From the NCBI RefSeq assembly GCF_900102195.1, contig NZ_FNBE01000028.1:1-38009 (forward strand): 38,009 nt of DNA, written 5' to 3'. The DNA is from Pseudonocardia oroxyli. GTDB lineage: Bacteria; Actinomycetota; Actinomycetes; Mycobacteriales; Pseudonocardiaceae. Shown here one piece after another: positions 1 to 23,553 of the stretch. Below the pieces are notes generated by a model. The model was not told the DNA's origin. It was given only the letters and a program-made list of their open reading frames with translations, and did no database searches. Each line of letters opens with the position of its first letter. The first letter of the stretch is position 1. The translations under genes and the position numbers were made by a program.

Positions 1-598
1 GGCCACCCCCACCGTGACGACCGGCCGCGTCCTGCCCCTGGAGACCATCGCCGCGGCCAAGCCCGACCTGATCATCAACGTCGCCTCCGGCGGCGACAAA
101 GACGAATACGACACCCTCTCCCGCATCGCCCCCACCATCGCCCTCCCCGTCGGAGCACAGCCCTACGCACCCAAATGGCAGGACGCGACGCGGCTGATCG
201 CCCAAGCACTCGGCAAACCCGCAGAAGGCGACAAACTCGTCACCGACACCGAGACCTACCTCAACGGCGTCGCCGCAGCCAACCCCACCTTCCACGGCAA
301 GACCGCCACCTACCTCGACGTCATGGCCGGCGAGGTCTACGTCGGCGGCAACCAGGCCACCGTCGTCACCACACTCAAAGAACTCGGCTTCACCGACACC
401 CCCTACGTCGCAGCCCTACCCCCCACCGACACCCAGACACCCCTCTCCGCCGAACTCCTCCCCCAGATCGACTCCGACATCCTCGTCATCTACGGCTTCG
501 GCGCCAACCAAACCGACACCCTCGCCTCCAACGCAGGCCTCGCCAACCTCGGCGCCGTCAAAGCCGACCACGCCTACTTCATGCCCGACCTCGCACTC
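1..598. repeat. Long direct repeat, left copy (partner 37412-38009)
   Basis: Bases 1-598 align without gaps to 37412-38009. I count five mismatches, at 133, 137, 154, 157 and 175, all within 43 bp; everything else is identical. The repeat lies inside the binding-protein gene and reaches both window edges, so its true extent is unknown. Confidence 0.95.
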
Positions 599-673
599 TC
601 CTCACCCTCAGTCCTGTCCATCCCCTACGGGGTCGACGCCATGTTGCCCTTCCTCAAGACCGCGACGGGCTGA
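2..673 (+). CDS. Iron-siderophore ABC transporter substrate-binding protein, copy 1 (5' end outside window)
   Basis: Extracytoplasmic FepB/FecB-type binding protein that would deliver a ferric siderophore to an ABC importer. Only the last 223 residues are present. The frame is open from base 2, and the first 284 nt of the equivalent gene at 37128 (signal peptide and lipobox) lie left of the window. The visible part carries the usual periplasmic-binding pattern: PLETIAAAKPDLIIN, then alternating helix/strand segments, and ILVIYGFG near residue 160. It matches the copy at the right end at 593 of 598 compared bases, with a single amino acid change (Ile here, Val there). It ends convergently with the formyltransferase gene, separated by a strong hairpin. 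No FecCD-type permease or ATPase is in the window. The family assignment is firm; the specific ligand is inferred from the adjacent siderophore operon. Confidence 0.9.
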   Translation, partial: ATPTVTTGRVLPLETIAAAKPDLIINVASGGDKDEYDTLSRIAPTIALPVGAQPYAPKWQDATRLIAQALGKPAEGDKLVTDTETYLNGVAAANPTFHGKTATYLDVMAGEVYVGGNQATVVTTLKELGFTDTPYVAALPPTDTQTPLSAELLPQIDSDILVIYGFGANQTDTLASNAGLANLGAVKADHAYFMPDLALSSPSVLSIPYGVDAMLPFLKTATG

Positions 674-679
674 TCGCGC

Positions 680-716
680 GGGCCGGGATGATTCCGGGCC
701 GGAATCATCCCGGCCC
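680..716. terminator. Bidirectional hairpin terminator
   Basis: A perfect 16-bp inverted repeat (680-695 pairing with 701-716) has a 5-nt loop, GGGCC. It sits 7 nt after the stop of the binding-protein gene and about 80 nt beyond the stop of the convergent formyltransferase gene, so it can serve both. There is no strong U-tract, as is common in high-GC actinobacteria. Confidence 0.8.
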
Positions 717-794
717 GGAATCGGCGCCGCGGGAAATGGTGACCGACCGCTTTCCGAGACAGACTACTCCCCTTCATCGCCCCGATTTCCGCGG

Positions 795-1469
795 TCAGCG
801 CCAGGCCGCCGCCGCTTCCGGGAAGAAATCCTCGAACATTCCGAGATCAGTGGCGCGGGCATAGTTCGGATGGGCCCGGTGCCGGACGAACTCGGTCAGC
901 GCCCGCCTGCCGTAGTAGCCACCCGGGCCCGGTCGCCGTTCCCCTCGGGGCAGCCGATCCGCCGCCACCGCGTCGGCCGCCCGGACGAAGAGGCGATGGC
1001 AGGCCTCCACCAGGTTGAGCATCACGTCCTCGAAGACGTCGTCCGGCTCCACCGGGAACCGCTCCTCGTCGACGACGGGACCGGTGTCGATCCCCGCGTC
1101 CACCTCGTGCAGTGTCGCGGCGAACTCGGTCTCCCCGTTCAGGATCGCGTGGGCCACGAGGGCCAGGGGCAGCCCCCGGTACTGCGGGAGCGGGCCGCCG
1201 TGCACGTTGAAGATCCGCAGCCCCGTCCCGAGCAGCGGCGCCCGGAACAGGAAGCGGTTGTCGATCGACCAGACGATCCCGTCGGTCGAGGCCGCCGCCA
1301 ACTCGTCCGCGAGCAGGTTCACGTCCGTGGTCTCGTGGACCGCCACCGACTCGGCCCAGGGCGGCCGGTCCCCGCCGACCGACGTGCACACCCCGTCCAC
1401 CGCGTACCCGCTCCGACGGGCGTGGTCGACGGCCCGCCACAGCAGGGCACCGTCACCGACGAAGATCAT
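795..1469 (-). CDS. N5-hydroxyornithine formyltransferase (FxbA/CchA-like)
   Basis: 224-aa member of the methionyl-tRNA formyltransferase fold. It is expected to transfer formyl from 10-formyl-tetrahydrofolate to N5-hydroxyornithine, making the formyl-hydroxamate iron ligand. The catalytic triad of the family is intact: Asn88 and His90 in FNVHGGPLPQYRG, and Asp128 in VDAGIDTG. At about 220 aa it lacks the C-terminal tRNA-binding domain of true Fmt (about 310 aa), as expected for siderophore versions. The ATG overlaps the MFS stop by 4 nt (ATGA), so it is the last gene of the siderophore operon. With the ornithine monooxygenase at the operon's other end it completes the hydroxamate pathway. 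The alternative, formylation of another amine such as a nucleotide sugar, is less likely here. Confidence 0.87.
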   Translation of the reverse strand: MIFVGDGALLWRAVDHARRSGYAVDGVCTSVGGDRPPWAESVAVHETTDVNLLADELAAASTDGIVWSIDNRFLFRAPLLGTGLRIFNVHGGPLPQYRGLPLALVAHAILNGETEFAATLHEVDAGIDTGPVVDEERFPVEPDDVFEDVMLNLVEACHRLFVRAADAVAADRLPRGERRPGPGGYYGRRALTEFVRHRAHPNYARATDLGMFEDFFPEAAAAWR

Positions 1470-2731
1470 GACACCTCCACTCGACCGTGGCCGCCGACCC
1501 GGCGCAGCCCGGGCAGGGCCACCAACAGGACGACACCGACACCCGCCATGACGGCGTTGTAGACCCAGAAGGCGTCGGCGGGCCCGAACACCGACCCGAA
1601 CACCCCGGCCACCAGGGCGCCGACGGCGGCGCCGGACATGTTCTGTGCCCCGAACACGCTGTTGACCCGCCCGAGCATGGCGGCGGGCGTGCGGATCTGC
1701 AGCAGGGCGTACCGGAGCACCTCCTCGACCGACACGCTCGCGCCCGCGGCGACGACGAGGAGCAGCACCACCGGCACGACCGAGGCCAGGCCTGCGGCGA
1801 CGTAGCAGAGGAAGCTCACGATCATCATCGCGAGCAGCAGCCGACCCGGACGGGACACGCCGCCGAGCCGGCCGCTGCCCAGCGCCCCGAGGATCAGCCC
1901 CGCCGACAGGGCGGAGTACATCAGGCCCACCACGGTCGGGTCCCCGCCCAGCCGGGCGTCGACGAACGCGGGGATGAGGACCAGCGACCCGCCGCCGCAC
2001 ATCCCCACCACTCCCGCCACCATCACGCCGCGGACCACGGGCTCGCGGACGACGAACCGGTAGCCGCTGCGCATCGCGCGCAGCGGACCCTCCGCAGTGG
2101 ACGGCGCTGCCTGCGTGCCGGAGCGGGGGACGGCCGCCCGGCGTCGGGCGACGAGCAGGAGCACCACCCAGGCCGACAGGGCCGTCACCGCGCCGACGCC
2201 GTAGTTCCACCCCGGGCCTGCGACGGCGAAGACCGCGCCGCCGGTCACCGGGGCGAGGACGGTGCCCAGCCGCATCGACACGGTGTTGAGCGCCCCGACG
2301 GCGTGCAGCTGCGAGGCGTCGACCAGCTCGGGCAGGACGGCGAGCAGCGCGGTGATGCCCATCGAGCCCGACAGTCCGTTCAGCACGACGAAGGCGAACA
2401 CGGGCCACACGGCCTGCAGGAACGCCGCGTTGAGGGTGAGCCCGACGAAGGTCAGCCCGCAGACGAGGGTGCTCCACACGATCAGCGCCCACCGGTCCCG
2501 CCGGTCGGCGAGCACGCCGCCCGCGAGGAACCCGGCGAAGAACGCGAACCCCTCCGCCGCGGCCACCAGGCTGACCGTGGCGGTGGACCCGGTGAGCCGG
2601 TACACCTCCAGCGGCACGGTGACCGCGACGAGACCGACGCCGAACAGCAGCACGAAACGGGCGAGGAACAGGGAGCGGAAGGACGCACTCCGCCGCAGCG
2701 GGGTGATGTCGACCAGGAGGGATCGGAGCAT
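1466..2731 (-). CDS. MFS transporter, probable siderophore exporter (EntS-like)
   Basis: 421-aa integral membrane protein with about 12 hydrophobic segments, of the EntS/tetracycline-type MFS class. A conserved acidic/basic loop after TM2 (GGVLADRRDRW) fits MFS motif A, and a long basic cytoplasmic loop near the middle (ARRRAAVPRSG) divides the two six-helix halves. The ATG at 2731 lies 2 nt after the stop of the acetyltransferase gene, and its own stop overlaps the formyltransferase start by 4 nt. This tight coupling to the NRPS genes suggests export of the finished siderophore. Substrate cannot be read from sequence; self-protection or another efflux role is possible. Confidence 0.85.
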   Translation of the reverse strand: MLRSLLVDITPLRRSASFRSLFLARFVLLFGVGLVAVTVPLEVYRLTGSTATVSLVAAAEGFAFFAGFLAGGVLADRRDRWALIVWSTLVCGLTFVGLTLNAAFLQAVWPVFAFVVLNGLSGSMGITALLAVLPELVDASQLHAVGALNTVSMRLGTVLAPVTGGAVFAVAGPGWNYGVGAVTALSAWVVLLLVARRRAAVPRSGTQAAPSTAEGPLRAMRSGYRFVVREPVVRGVMVAGVVGMCGGGSLVLIPAFVDARLGGDPTVVGLMYSALSAGLILGALGSGRLGGVSRPGRLLLAMMIVSFLCYVAAGLASVVPVVLLLVVAAGASVSVEEVLRYALLQIRTPAAMLGRVNSVFGAQNMSGAAVGALVAGVFGSVFGPADAFWVYNAVMAGVGVVLLVALPGLRRVGGHGRVEVS

Positions 2732-2733
2732 GA

Positions 2734-3986
2734 TCAGAACATCGTCCCGCACCACGGCGCGGCGCCGGTCGCGAACAGCCGGTCCGCGAGCGGCACGGCT
2801 GCGCGATCGTGGACGGCCACGAGGCCGACCGCGGCGAGCTGGGAGGGCGCGGTGCCGCCGAGGTAGGCGGCCGCCAGTGCCGAGACCGGCACGGTGAGCT
2901 GCGGGTCCGTGGCCACGCGGTCGACCCCGGCGCCGCTGATCCGGTACCGCCCCCCGTTCGCGGGCAGGTGCTCGTCGACGATCTCGACCACGACGCCGTC
3001 GGACCCGGTTCCCGAGCCCCAGCGTCTCGCGGCGAGGGCCGCGGGGACGTCGACGATCCGCAGCCACATCTCGTCGAGGGTGTCCTCGACGCGGCACGCC
3101 CGGCGGTCGTGCAGCAGCAGCGGCACCGCCTCGTCGAGCGGGCGGCCCGGGGCGCGGATCTCCTCGACGAGGTCGAGGTGCAGCAGGTACCGCCACAGCA
3201 CGGCGGCGACCTCGGGCGACCCGGCCACGAGCTCGACGACCGTCAGCACCCGGCGCATCGACGCCACGTCGACACCCTCGAAGTCGACGGCCCAGGTCAC
3301 GTAGCCCGTCTCCCCGCCGGGCCCCTCGTAGGTCGCCGCGGCCAGCGTCGGGGCGGCCCCGCGGTAGGGGTCCCACGCGTCCCACCAGGCCGGGGAGCGG
3401 TGCACCATCCCCGGCCGGGCCCCGGAGGCCACGGCGCGGGCGTGCACGGCGGCCAGGACCTCGCGCAGCCCGCCGTCGACCGGCTGCCGGACGACGCCCG
3501 TCGGCGCGGGGAGATCCGCACGCGGGGTCGAGCGGTCGCGATGGACGCGCAGGGTGCGGGTCGCCGTCGCCTCGCCGCTCCCCCACCGCTGGTACAGCGT
3601 CGCCACGCTCGGCCGCTCGACGAGGAAGGTCTCCCCGGCCTCGGCGAGGTCCTGGAGCCGGGTGCTCATCAGCGCGGCGTAGAGCCCGCGTCGCGTGTGG
3701 TCGCTGCGCACGCCGCCCGCGGTGGAACCCGCGACGGGGAGCACCCCGCCGCCCGGGACGACCATGCCCAGCGGGGTGGTCATGAGGGTGGCCACCACCG
3801 TGTCGTCGACGAGGCTGCCGTACACGAGCCCGGGTCGGTAGAGGCCCTCGACCTGGGCCCAGCGCTCGTCCGACGTGGCCGGGAGGTGCAGTCCCGCCAT
3901 GAACAGGTCGTAGGAGGAGCGCCAGTGCTCCGGTGCCAGCCGTTCCACCCGCGCCGGGCGGGCGGTCCGGACCTCGGACGTCGTGC

Positions 3987-3990
<4 letters not shown>
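2734..3990 (-). CDS. Eis-family GNAT N-acetyltransferase
   Basis: 418-aa protein with the layout of the Eis family: N-terminal GNAT domain, a second GNAT-like region and an SCP2-like C-terminal part. The acetyl-CoA loop is seen as VRSDHTRRGLYAALM. A Tyr in the segment TLYQRWGSG corresponds to the Eis general acid Tyr126, and the protein ends in Phe (CGTMF), like the C-terminal Phe whose carboxylate acts in Eis catalysis. The GTG start overlaps the NRPS 2 stop by 4 nt (GTGA), so translation is probably coupled. In this operon it may acetylate an amine of the siderophore or its hydroxyornithine precursor, which would give a second acyl hydroxamate beside the formyl one. That role is inference; aminoglycoside-type acetylation as in mycobacterial Eis is the alternative. 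Confidence 0.8.
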
Positions 3991-18371
<14,381 letters not shown>

Positions 18372-18409
18372 GGGTTCCTCGACTGGTCGGAGCGGGGCGG
18401 GGCGGCGCG

Positions 18410-20059
18410 TCAGACGCGCGCGGCCGACTGGGCGAGCGCCTTCTTGTCGACCTTCCCCACCCCGGTGAGCGGGAGCGTGTCGACGAGCAGCAGGCGGTCG
18501 GGGTGTTTGAAGCGGGCGAGCCCGCGCTCGCGGAGGTAGGCCTTGAGCTCCTTGAGCTTCGGCGGTCGCGGGGTGGCCGGTCGGAGCACGACGGCGGCAC
18601 AGACGGTCTCGCCGAGGTCGTCGTCGAGCAGCGGGAAGACCGCGGCCGCCGCGACGGCCGGGTGCCCGAGCAGCTCCTCCTCGAGCTCGGTCGCCGACAC
18701 GTTCTCGCCGCCGCGGTTGATGACCTCCTTGACCCGGCCCGCCACGACGACGTGGCCTCCCGGCAGGACCCGGACCAGGTCACCGGTGCGGTAGAAGCCC
18801 TCGTCGTCGAACGCCAGCCGGTTGTACTCGGCCGCGCGGTAGTAGCCGCGCAGCGTGTAGGGCCCGCGCGTCCACAGCTCGCCGACCTCGCCCGCCGGGA
18901 CCGGGTGACCCGCCTCGTCGAGGACCCGGATCTCGTCGGCCGGGGACATCGGGCGACCCTGGGTGGACCGGACGATCTCGGGCGGGTCCTCGGGCCGGGT
19001 CTGGGTCAGCAGGCCCTCGGCCATGCCCAGCGACTGGATCAGCCGTACGCCCAACACCTCCTGGACGCGGTCGGCCGTCCCGACGTCCAGCCGGGCGCCG
19101 CCGACCATGAGTCGGTCGAGGCTCGACAGGTCGCGGCCGTCCTGCGGGGCCGCCTCGACCCACAGCCGCGCGAGCGGCGGGACCACGGACGACACGGTGA
19201 CCCGCTCGCGTTCGACCAGTCCGAAGGCGACGTCCGGGCTGGGCGCCGGGGCGAGCACCGCCGTGCCGCCCGCCGACAGCGTGCCCAGCACACCGGGGCA
19301 GGCCAACGGCAGGTTGTGCCCGATCGGCAGCACCGCGAGGTAGACGTCCCGCTCGGTCAGCCCGCACACCTGCGCCGCCGCCCGCAGGTTGTAGGCGTAG
19401 TCGCGGTGGGTGCGCGGGATCAGCTTCGGCCTGCCCGTGGTCCCCCCGGACATCAGGAGCAGCGCGACGTCCTCGGCGGAGGCGGCGTCGTCGACCCGGG
19501 CGCCCGGCACCGGGACGTCCGCCAGGTCCTCGAAACCCCCGAACGACACGGACGACACGGACGACACGGACGCCCCCGGTTCGCCGCGCACGAACACCGA
19601 CCGCACGGACGGCACCTCGCGGCGCACCTGCTCGGCCAGCGCCACGTGGTCGAACCCCTCGTGCCGGTTCGGCACGAGACAGGCCACCGCCTCGCTGACC
19701 TGCGCGACGTGCACGATCTCCGCGCGGCGGTGGGCGGGCATGGTCAGGACGGGGATCGCGCCGAGCCGCAGCAGTGCGAACAGGGCCACCACGAACTCGG
19801 CCACGTTCGGCAGCTGCACGACGACGTGGTCGCCCGGTCCGAACCCGCGGGCCCCGAACCCGGCGGCCATCGCGTCCGCGGCGGCGTCGAGCTCGGCGTA
19901 GGTGAGGCGGCGCGGTCCGCAGACGAGCGCGACGTCCCCCGGCGAACGGGCCGCCCACCCGCGCAGCAGCCCGCCCAGCGTCTCCGACCCCCAGTACCCC
20001 GCCTCGACGTAGCGCTCGACGAACTCGGCGGGCCAGGGGGTGAACCCCGGATCGGTCAC
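18410..20059 (-). CDS. Aryl-acid AMP ligase, salicylate-type residues (MbtA/PchD/EntE family)
   Basis: 549-aa stand-alone adenylation enzyme that activates an aryl acid and loads it on the aryl carrier domain of NRPS 1. Core motifs are present: MSGGTTGRPKLIPRTH, YRTGDLVRV, GRVKEVINRGGENVSATELE and a C-terminal GVGKVDKKAL lysine. In the DhbE frame the pocket reads HNLPLAC, giving Asn235 and Cys240, and GMAEGLL gives Leu337. As I recall, Ser240/Val337 mark 2,3-dihydroxybenzoate and Cys240/Leu337 mark salicylate, so salicylate is favoured. The GTG start overlaps the NRPS 1 stop by 4 nt. A 9-bp triplication near residue 165 adds a Ser/Val loop. No salicylate synthase is in the window, so the acid must come from elsewhere in the genome. 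Confidence 0.9.
   Translation of the reverse strand: MTDPGFTPWPAEFVERYVEAGYWGSETLGGLLRGWAARSPGDVALVCGPRRLTYAELDAAADAMAAGFGARGFGPGDHVVVQLPNVAEFVVALFALLRLGAIPVLTMPAHRRAEIVHVAQVSEAVACLVPNRHEGFDHVALAEQVRREVPSVRSVFVRGEPGASVSSVSSVSFGGFEDLADVPVPGARVDDAASAEDVALLLMSGGTTGRPKLIPRTHRDYAYNLRAAAQVCGLTERDVYLAVLPIGHNLPLACPGVLGTLSAGGTAVLAPAPSPDVAFGLVERERVTVSSVVPPLARLWVEAAPQDGRDLSSLDRLMVGGARLDVGTADRVQEVLGVRLIQSLGMAEGLLTQTRPEDPPEIVRSTQGRPMSPADEIRVLDEAGHPVPAGEVGELWTRGPYTLRGYYRAAEYNRLAFDDEGFYRTGDLVRVLPGGHVVVAGRVKEVINRGGENVSATELEEELLGHPAVAAAAVFPLLDDDLGETVCAAVVLRPATPRPPKLKELKAYLRERGLARFKHPDRLLLVDTLPLTGVGKVDKKALAQSAARV
19543..19569. repeat. Three perfect 9-bp tandem repeats in the aryl-AMP ligase gene
   Basis: Unit ACGACACGG occurs at 19543, 19552 and 19561. 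On the coding strand it gives an SVS repeat (ASVSSVSSVSF) in a surface loop between the A2 and A3 motifs. It is in frame and probably variable between strains. Confidence 0.93.
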
Positions 20060-23000
20060 CGGTCCCCCTCGGCGTGGGCCAGCGCGCGGACCGCGTCCGC
20101 CGCCTCGTCCTCGGACATCGCCTCGACCTCGAGCACGATCTCGGCCACCTCCCGCAGCCGGTCCGGTTCGCGCGAGGCCGCGAGCATCGCGGCGGCGAGA
20201 CCCGCGATCGTCGGCGCGCCGAACAGCATCCGCACCGAGACCTCCCGGGTGTCGAGGGTCTCCCGCAGCCTCGACACGATCAAGGTCGCCAGCACGGAGT
20301 CGCCGCCCACCGCGAACAGCGAGTGGGTGACGCCGATGGCGTCCTGTTCCAGCACCGACTGCCAGACGAGCGCGATCACCGTCTCCAGGGCCGTGCGCGG
20401 CGCCACCGGCGCCTGGTCCCCGCTTGCGGCCGCGACCCTCGACCGGACCGCGGTACGGTCGAGCTTCCCGTTGGGGGTCAACGGCATCGCGTCGAGCGCG
20501 AGGACCGTGCGCGGCATCATGTGCGGGGGCAGCCGGGTGCCGAGCTCGGCCAGCAGCGCGGACCCGTCGCCGACGGGCCCGTCCGCCACCACGGCGACGG
20601 CGAGCGACGGGGCGTCCCCGCCGACCACCACGGCGAGCGCGGACCGCACACCCGGGACCTGCAAGGTCGCGGCCTCGACCTCGCCGAGCTCGATGCGGAA
20701 GCCGTTGACCTTGACCTGGTTGTCCCGGCGGCCGAGGAACTCGACCGTGCCACCGGGCCGGTACCGCGCCGTGTCCCCGGTCCGGTACCAGCGGGTGCCC
20801 GCCCGCGTCACGAAGCGGTCCCGGGTGCGCTCGGGGTCGCCGCGGTACCCGGCGGCGACCCCGCCGCCCCCGATCCACAGCTCGCCCGGCACCCAGTCCG
20901 GCGTGTCCCGCCCGCGCGGATCGACGACGCGCAGCACGACGTCGTCCAGCGGCGTGCCGTAGGGCACCGACTGCCACGACGGGTCGATCTCGTCCACCAC
21001 GCAGACGGTGGAGTGGATGGCCGTCTCGGTCGTGCCGCCCAGCCCCGCGAACCCGCAGCCGGGCACACGCGCCCACAGCCGACCGGGCAGGTCGACGCCC
21101 ACCCGGTCACCGCCCAGCAGGACCTGCCGCAGCGAGTCGCCCAGGTCCGCACCCGTCGCGAGCAGTGCGTCGAGCAGGGCCGGGACGCAGTTCAGCACGG
21201 TCACCCGGTGGGTCCGGACCAGCTCGGCCCAGTGCTCGGCCTCCCGCTGCCTGCCCTCGGTCAGCGTCACGACGGCGCCGCCCACGTCCAGCATCGCGAA
21301 GACGTCGAAGACCGAGAGGTCGAAGTCGAGCGCCGACACGGCGAGCGTGCGGTCGCCCGGTCCCAGCCCGAACCGCCCGGTGAGATCGTCCAGAGTGGTC
21401 ACCGCGGCCCGGTGCGGGACCTCGACGCCCTTGGGCTCGCCGGTCGATCCCGAGGTGAACAACAGGTAGGCGGGCTGTTCGGCGTCGACGGGCACCGGTG
21501 CGGGCAGTGGGTCCGCCCGTTCCAGCTCGCTCAGCGGCACGCCGGCCCCGACGACCACCGCATGGCCGGAGACCGAGGCGATGCGCTCGGCGCGCGCCGC
21601 GGGCTGCTCGATCCCGACCGGCACGTAGGCGCCGCCCGCGGCGAGGACGCCCAGCACGGCGACGACCTGCTCGGGGCCGCGCGGCAGGGTCACGGCGACC
21701 GGGTCGCCCGGACGGACCCCGCGGGCCCGGAGCCCCGCGGCGACGCGCAGCGCCCGGTCCGCGAGCTCCCCGTGCCCCATCGTGTGGCCGTCCGCCCAGC
21801 ACACGGCCGGTCGGTCCGCGCGCTCGGCGGCGTGGGCGAAGAACCGCTCGTGGAGCAGGGCACCGCTGCCGGGGGTCGCGGTGTCGTTCGCGGCCTCCCG
21901 CGCCGCGCGCTGGTCGGCGGGCCGGAGGTCACCGACGGGCTCCGTCCAGCTCTGGGCCCGGGCGAGTCCGCGGACCAGCCCCTCGAACGCGGCGAACATC
22001 GCCGCGGGCACCCCCGCCGCGAACTCGTTCTCCCGGATGTCCCAGTTCACCAACAGGCCGCCGTCGAGCTCGCTGACCTGGGCGTCCAGCACGACCTGCG
22101 GGCCCTGCGAGATGATCCACACCGGGTCGCCGAAGTGGGCGCGCACCCCCGGGTCGAAGAGCTCACCCAGGTCGATCCCGCTGGTGAAGACCACCGGCGC
22201 GATCAGCTGCTCGCCGTTGCGGCGGCCGAGATCGCGGAGCACCTCCAGCCCGGAGTGGTCCTTGTGCGAGGCGTCCGCGTGCAACCGCCGCTGCACCGCC
22301 TGCGCCCGCTCGTGCAGCGTCCGCGGCTCGGTCAGGTCGACCTCCAGCAGCACGGAGCTGGTGAAGTCCCCGACGACCCGGTCGATGTCCGGGTGGACCT
22401 GCTCGCGGTCGAACATCGGCACGTTGAGGACGAACCGGGGATCGGCGCTCCACGCGCCCACCACCTCGGCGAACACGGTGGCGACGGCGACCGCGGGGGT
22501 GACCCCGCGCCGGCGCGCGGCGGCGGCGACCGCGGCCCATTCGGCGGTGTCCAGGTGGAAGGCGAGCCGCCGCGCCCGCGCCCGGTCGCCGGGATCGACG
22601 GCACGCGGGAGCTCCGGGGGCCCGGGCAGCGTGGCCAGCCGGTCGGCCCAGTACCGCGCCGCCTCCGCCTGCACCGCCGCCCGTGCCTCCGGCCGGGCGT
22701 GCAGGTACTCCCGGTAGGTGTAGCGCAGCGCGGGCAGCGCGGCGTCGGGGTCGGCGTAGAGCGCGGCCAGGTCCGCCAGCATCGCGCGGTAGCTCACCGC
22801 GTCCGCGGCCACCATGTCCACGTCGAGGTGCAGCCGCGCGCGGGGCCCGCCGGACAGGCCGGGGGGCAGCAGGCTGACGGCGGCCCGGAACACCTCGCCC
22901 CCTTCGATGTCCAGCAGCTCGTGGGACATCTCGTCCCGGATCCGGTCGAGCTCGCGGGCCGCGTCCTCGGGTTCCGCCGCGCGGAGGTCGTGCACGCGCA

Positions 23001-23553
23001 GGGCCTGCCAGGACGACGGCCGGGCGATGCGTTGCCTGCCGTCGTCCCCGATCCGGACGCGCAGCATGGGGTGCCTGCGGACGAGCCCGTCGAAGGCCGC
23101 GCGCAGCCGGTCGGGGTCGATCCCGGGGCCGTCGAACTCGAGGTAGAGGTGCGGCGCCACCCCGCCGAGCTGCTGTCCCGCGTCCCGCCCGACCCAGTAG
23201 GCGTGCTGGAGCAGCGCCAGGTCGAACTCCTCGCCCGCGTCCGCCGCGGATCCCGGCGCAGGTCCCGGCGCAGATCCCGGCGCAGCCCCTGCCGCGGGCT
23301 CGTCGGCCCCGGTCACCGGGTCCCCGGCGAGCAGGCGCGTCCACGCCTCGACCGTCGGGTTCTCGGCCAGGGCCGCGAACCCGACGTGGCGGCCCTCCCC
23401 GCGCCAGCGGCTCACCAGCCGCATCAGCGTGATGGACTCCAGACCCAGCTCGAAGAGGTTCGCGTCGTCGGCGATGTCCGCGGGCTCCTCCTCCAACAGC
23501 TCGGCCAGCAGGACGCGCAGCGCGGCGCCGTCGAGCTCCACCGTCTCGCTCAC
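20056..23553 (-). CDS. NRPS 1: aryl carrier - cyclization - adenylation - PCP
   Basis: 1165-aa MbtB/PchE-like synthetase that condenses the aryl acid with Cys, Ser or Thr and cyclizes it to a thiazoline or oxazoline. Domains in order: aryl carrier with Ser40 in LGLES; cyclization domain with the DxxxxDxxS signature (DMVAADAVS, near residue 247); adenylation domain with FTSGSTGEPKGV near 698, YRTGDTARY and NGKLDR; PCP with VGGDS near 1080. Specificity residues read as DLFNLGLIHK. The D-L start is typical of A domains paired with Cy domains, but His at position 331 is unlike the Cys codes I know (Trp), so Cys versus Ser/Thr stays open. An Ala/Pro/Gly linker (residues about 85-107) follows the carrier. 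The GTG start overlaps the panD stop by 4 nt. It has no oxidase or reductase domain. Confidence 0.93.
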   Translation of the reverse strand: MSETVELDGAALRVLLAELLEEEPADIADDANLFELGLESITLMRLVSRWRGEGRHVGFAALAENPTVEAWTRLLAGDPVTGADEPAAGAAPGSAPGPAPGSAADAGEEFDLALLQHAYWVGRDAGQQLGGVAPHLYLEFDGPGIDPDRLRAAFDGLVRRHPMLRVRIGDDGRQRIARPSSWQALRVHDLRAAEPEDAARELDRIRDEMSHELLDIEGGEVFRAAVSLLPPGLSGGPRARLHLDVDMVAADAVSYRAMLADLAALYADPDAALPALRYTYREYLHARPEARAAVQAEAARYWADRLATLPGPPELPRAVDPGDRARARRLAFHLDTAEWAAVAAAARRRGVTPAVAVATVFAEVVGAWSADPRFVLNVPMFDREQVHPDIDRVVGDFTSSVLLEVDLTEPRTLHERAQAVQRRLHADASHKDHSGLEVLRDLGRRNGEQLIAPVVFTSGIDLGELFDPGVRAHFGDPVWIISQGPQVVLDAQVSELDGGLLVNWDIRENEFAAGVPAAMFAAFEGLVRGLARAQSWTEPVGDLRPADQRAAREAANDTATPGSGALLHERFFAHAAERADRPAVCWADGHTMGHGELADRALRVAAGLRARGVRPGDPVAVTLPRGPEQVVAVLGVLAAGGAYVPVGIEQPAARAERIASVSGHAVVVGAGVPLSELERADPLPAPVPVDAEQPAYLLFTSGSTGEPKGVEVPHRAAVTTLDDLTGRFGLGPGDRTLAVSALDFDLSVFDVFAMLDVGGAVVTLTEGRQREAEHWAELVRTHRVTVLNCVPALLDALLATGADLGDSLRQVLLGGDRVGVDLPGRLWARVPGCGFAGLGGTTETAIHSTVCVVDEIDPSWQSVPYGTPLDDVVLRVVDPRGRDTPDWVPGELWIGGGGVAAGYRGDPERTRDRFVTRAGTRWYRTGDTARYRPGGTVEFLGRRDNQVKVNGFRIELGEVEAATLQVPGVRSALAVVVGGDAPSLAVAVVADGPVGDGSALLAELGTRLPPHMMPRTVLALDAMPLTPNGKLDRTAVRSRVAAASGDQAPVAPRTALETVIALVWQSVLEQDAIGVTHSLFAVGGDSVLATLIVSRLRETLDTREVSVRMLFGAPTIAGLAAAMLAASREPDRLREVAEIVLEVEAMSEDEAADAVRALAHAEGDR

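Noticed and set aside
1..598. Direct repeat as a simple circular-contig overlap
   Set aside because: Overlap artefacts are normally exact. Five clustered differences, four silent and one conservative, look like two real genes, though read data are needed to be sure.
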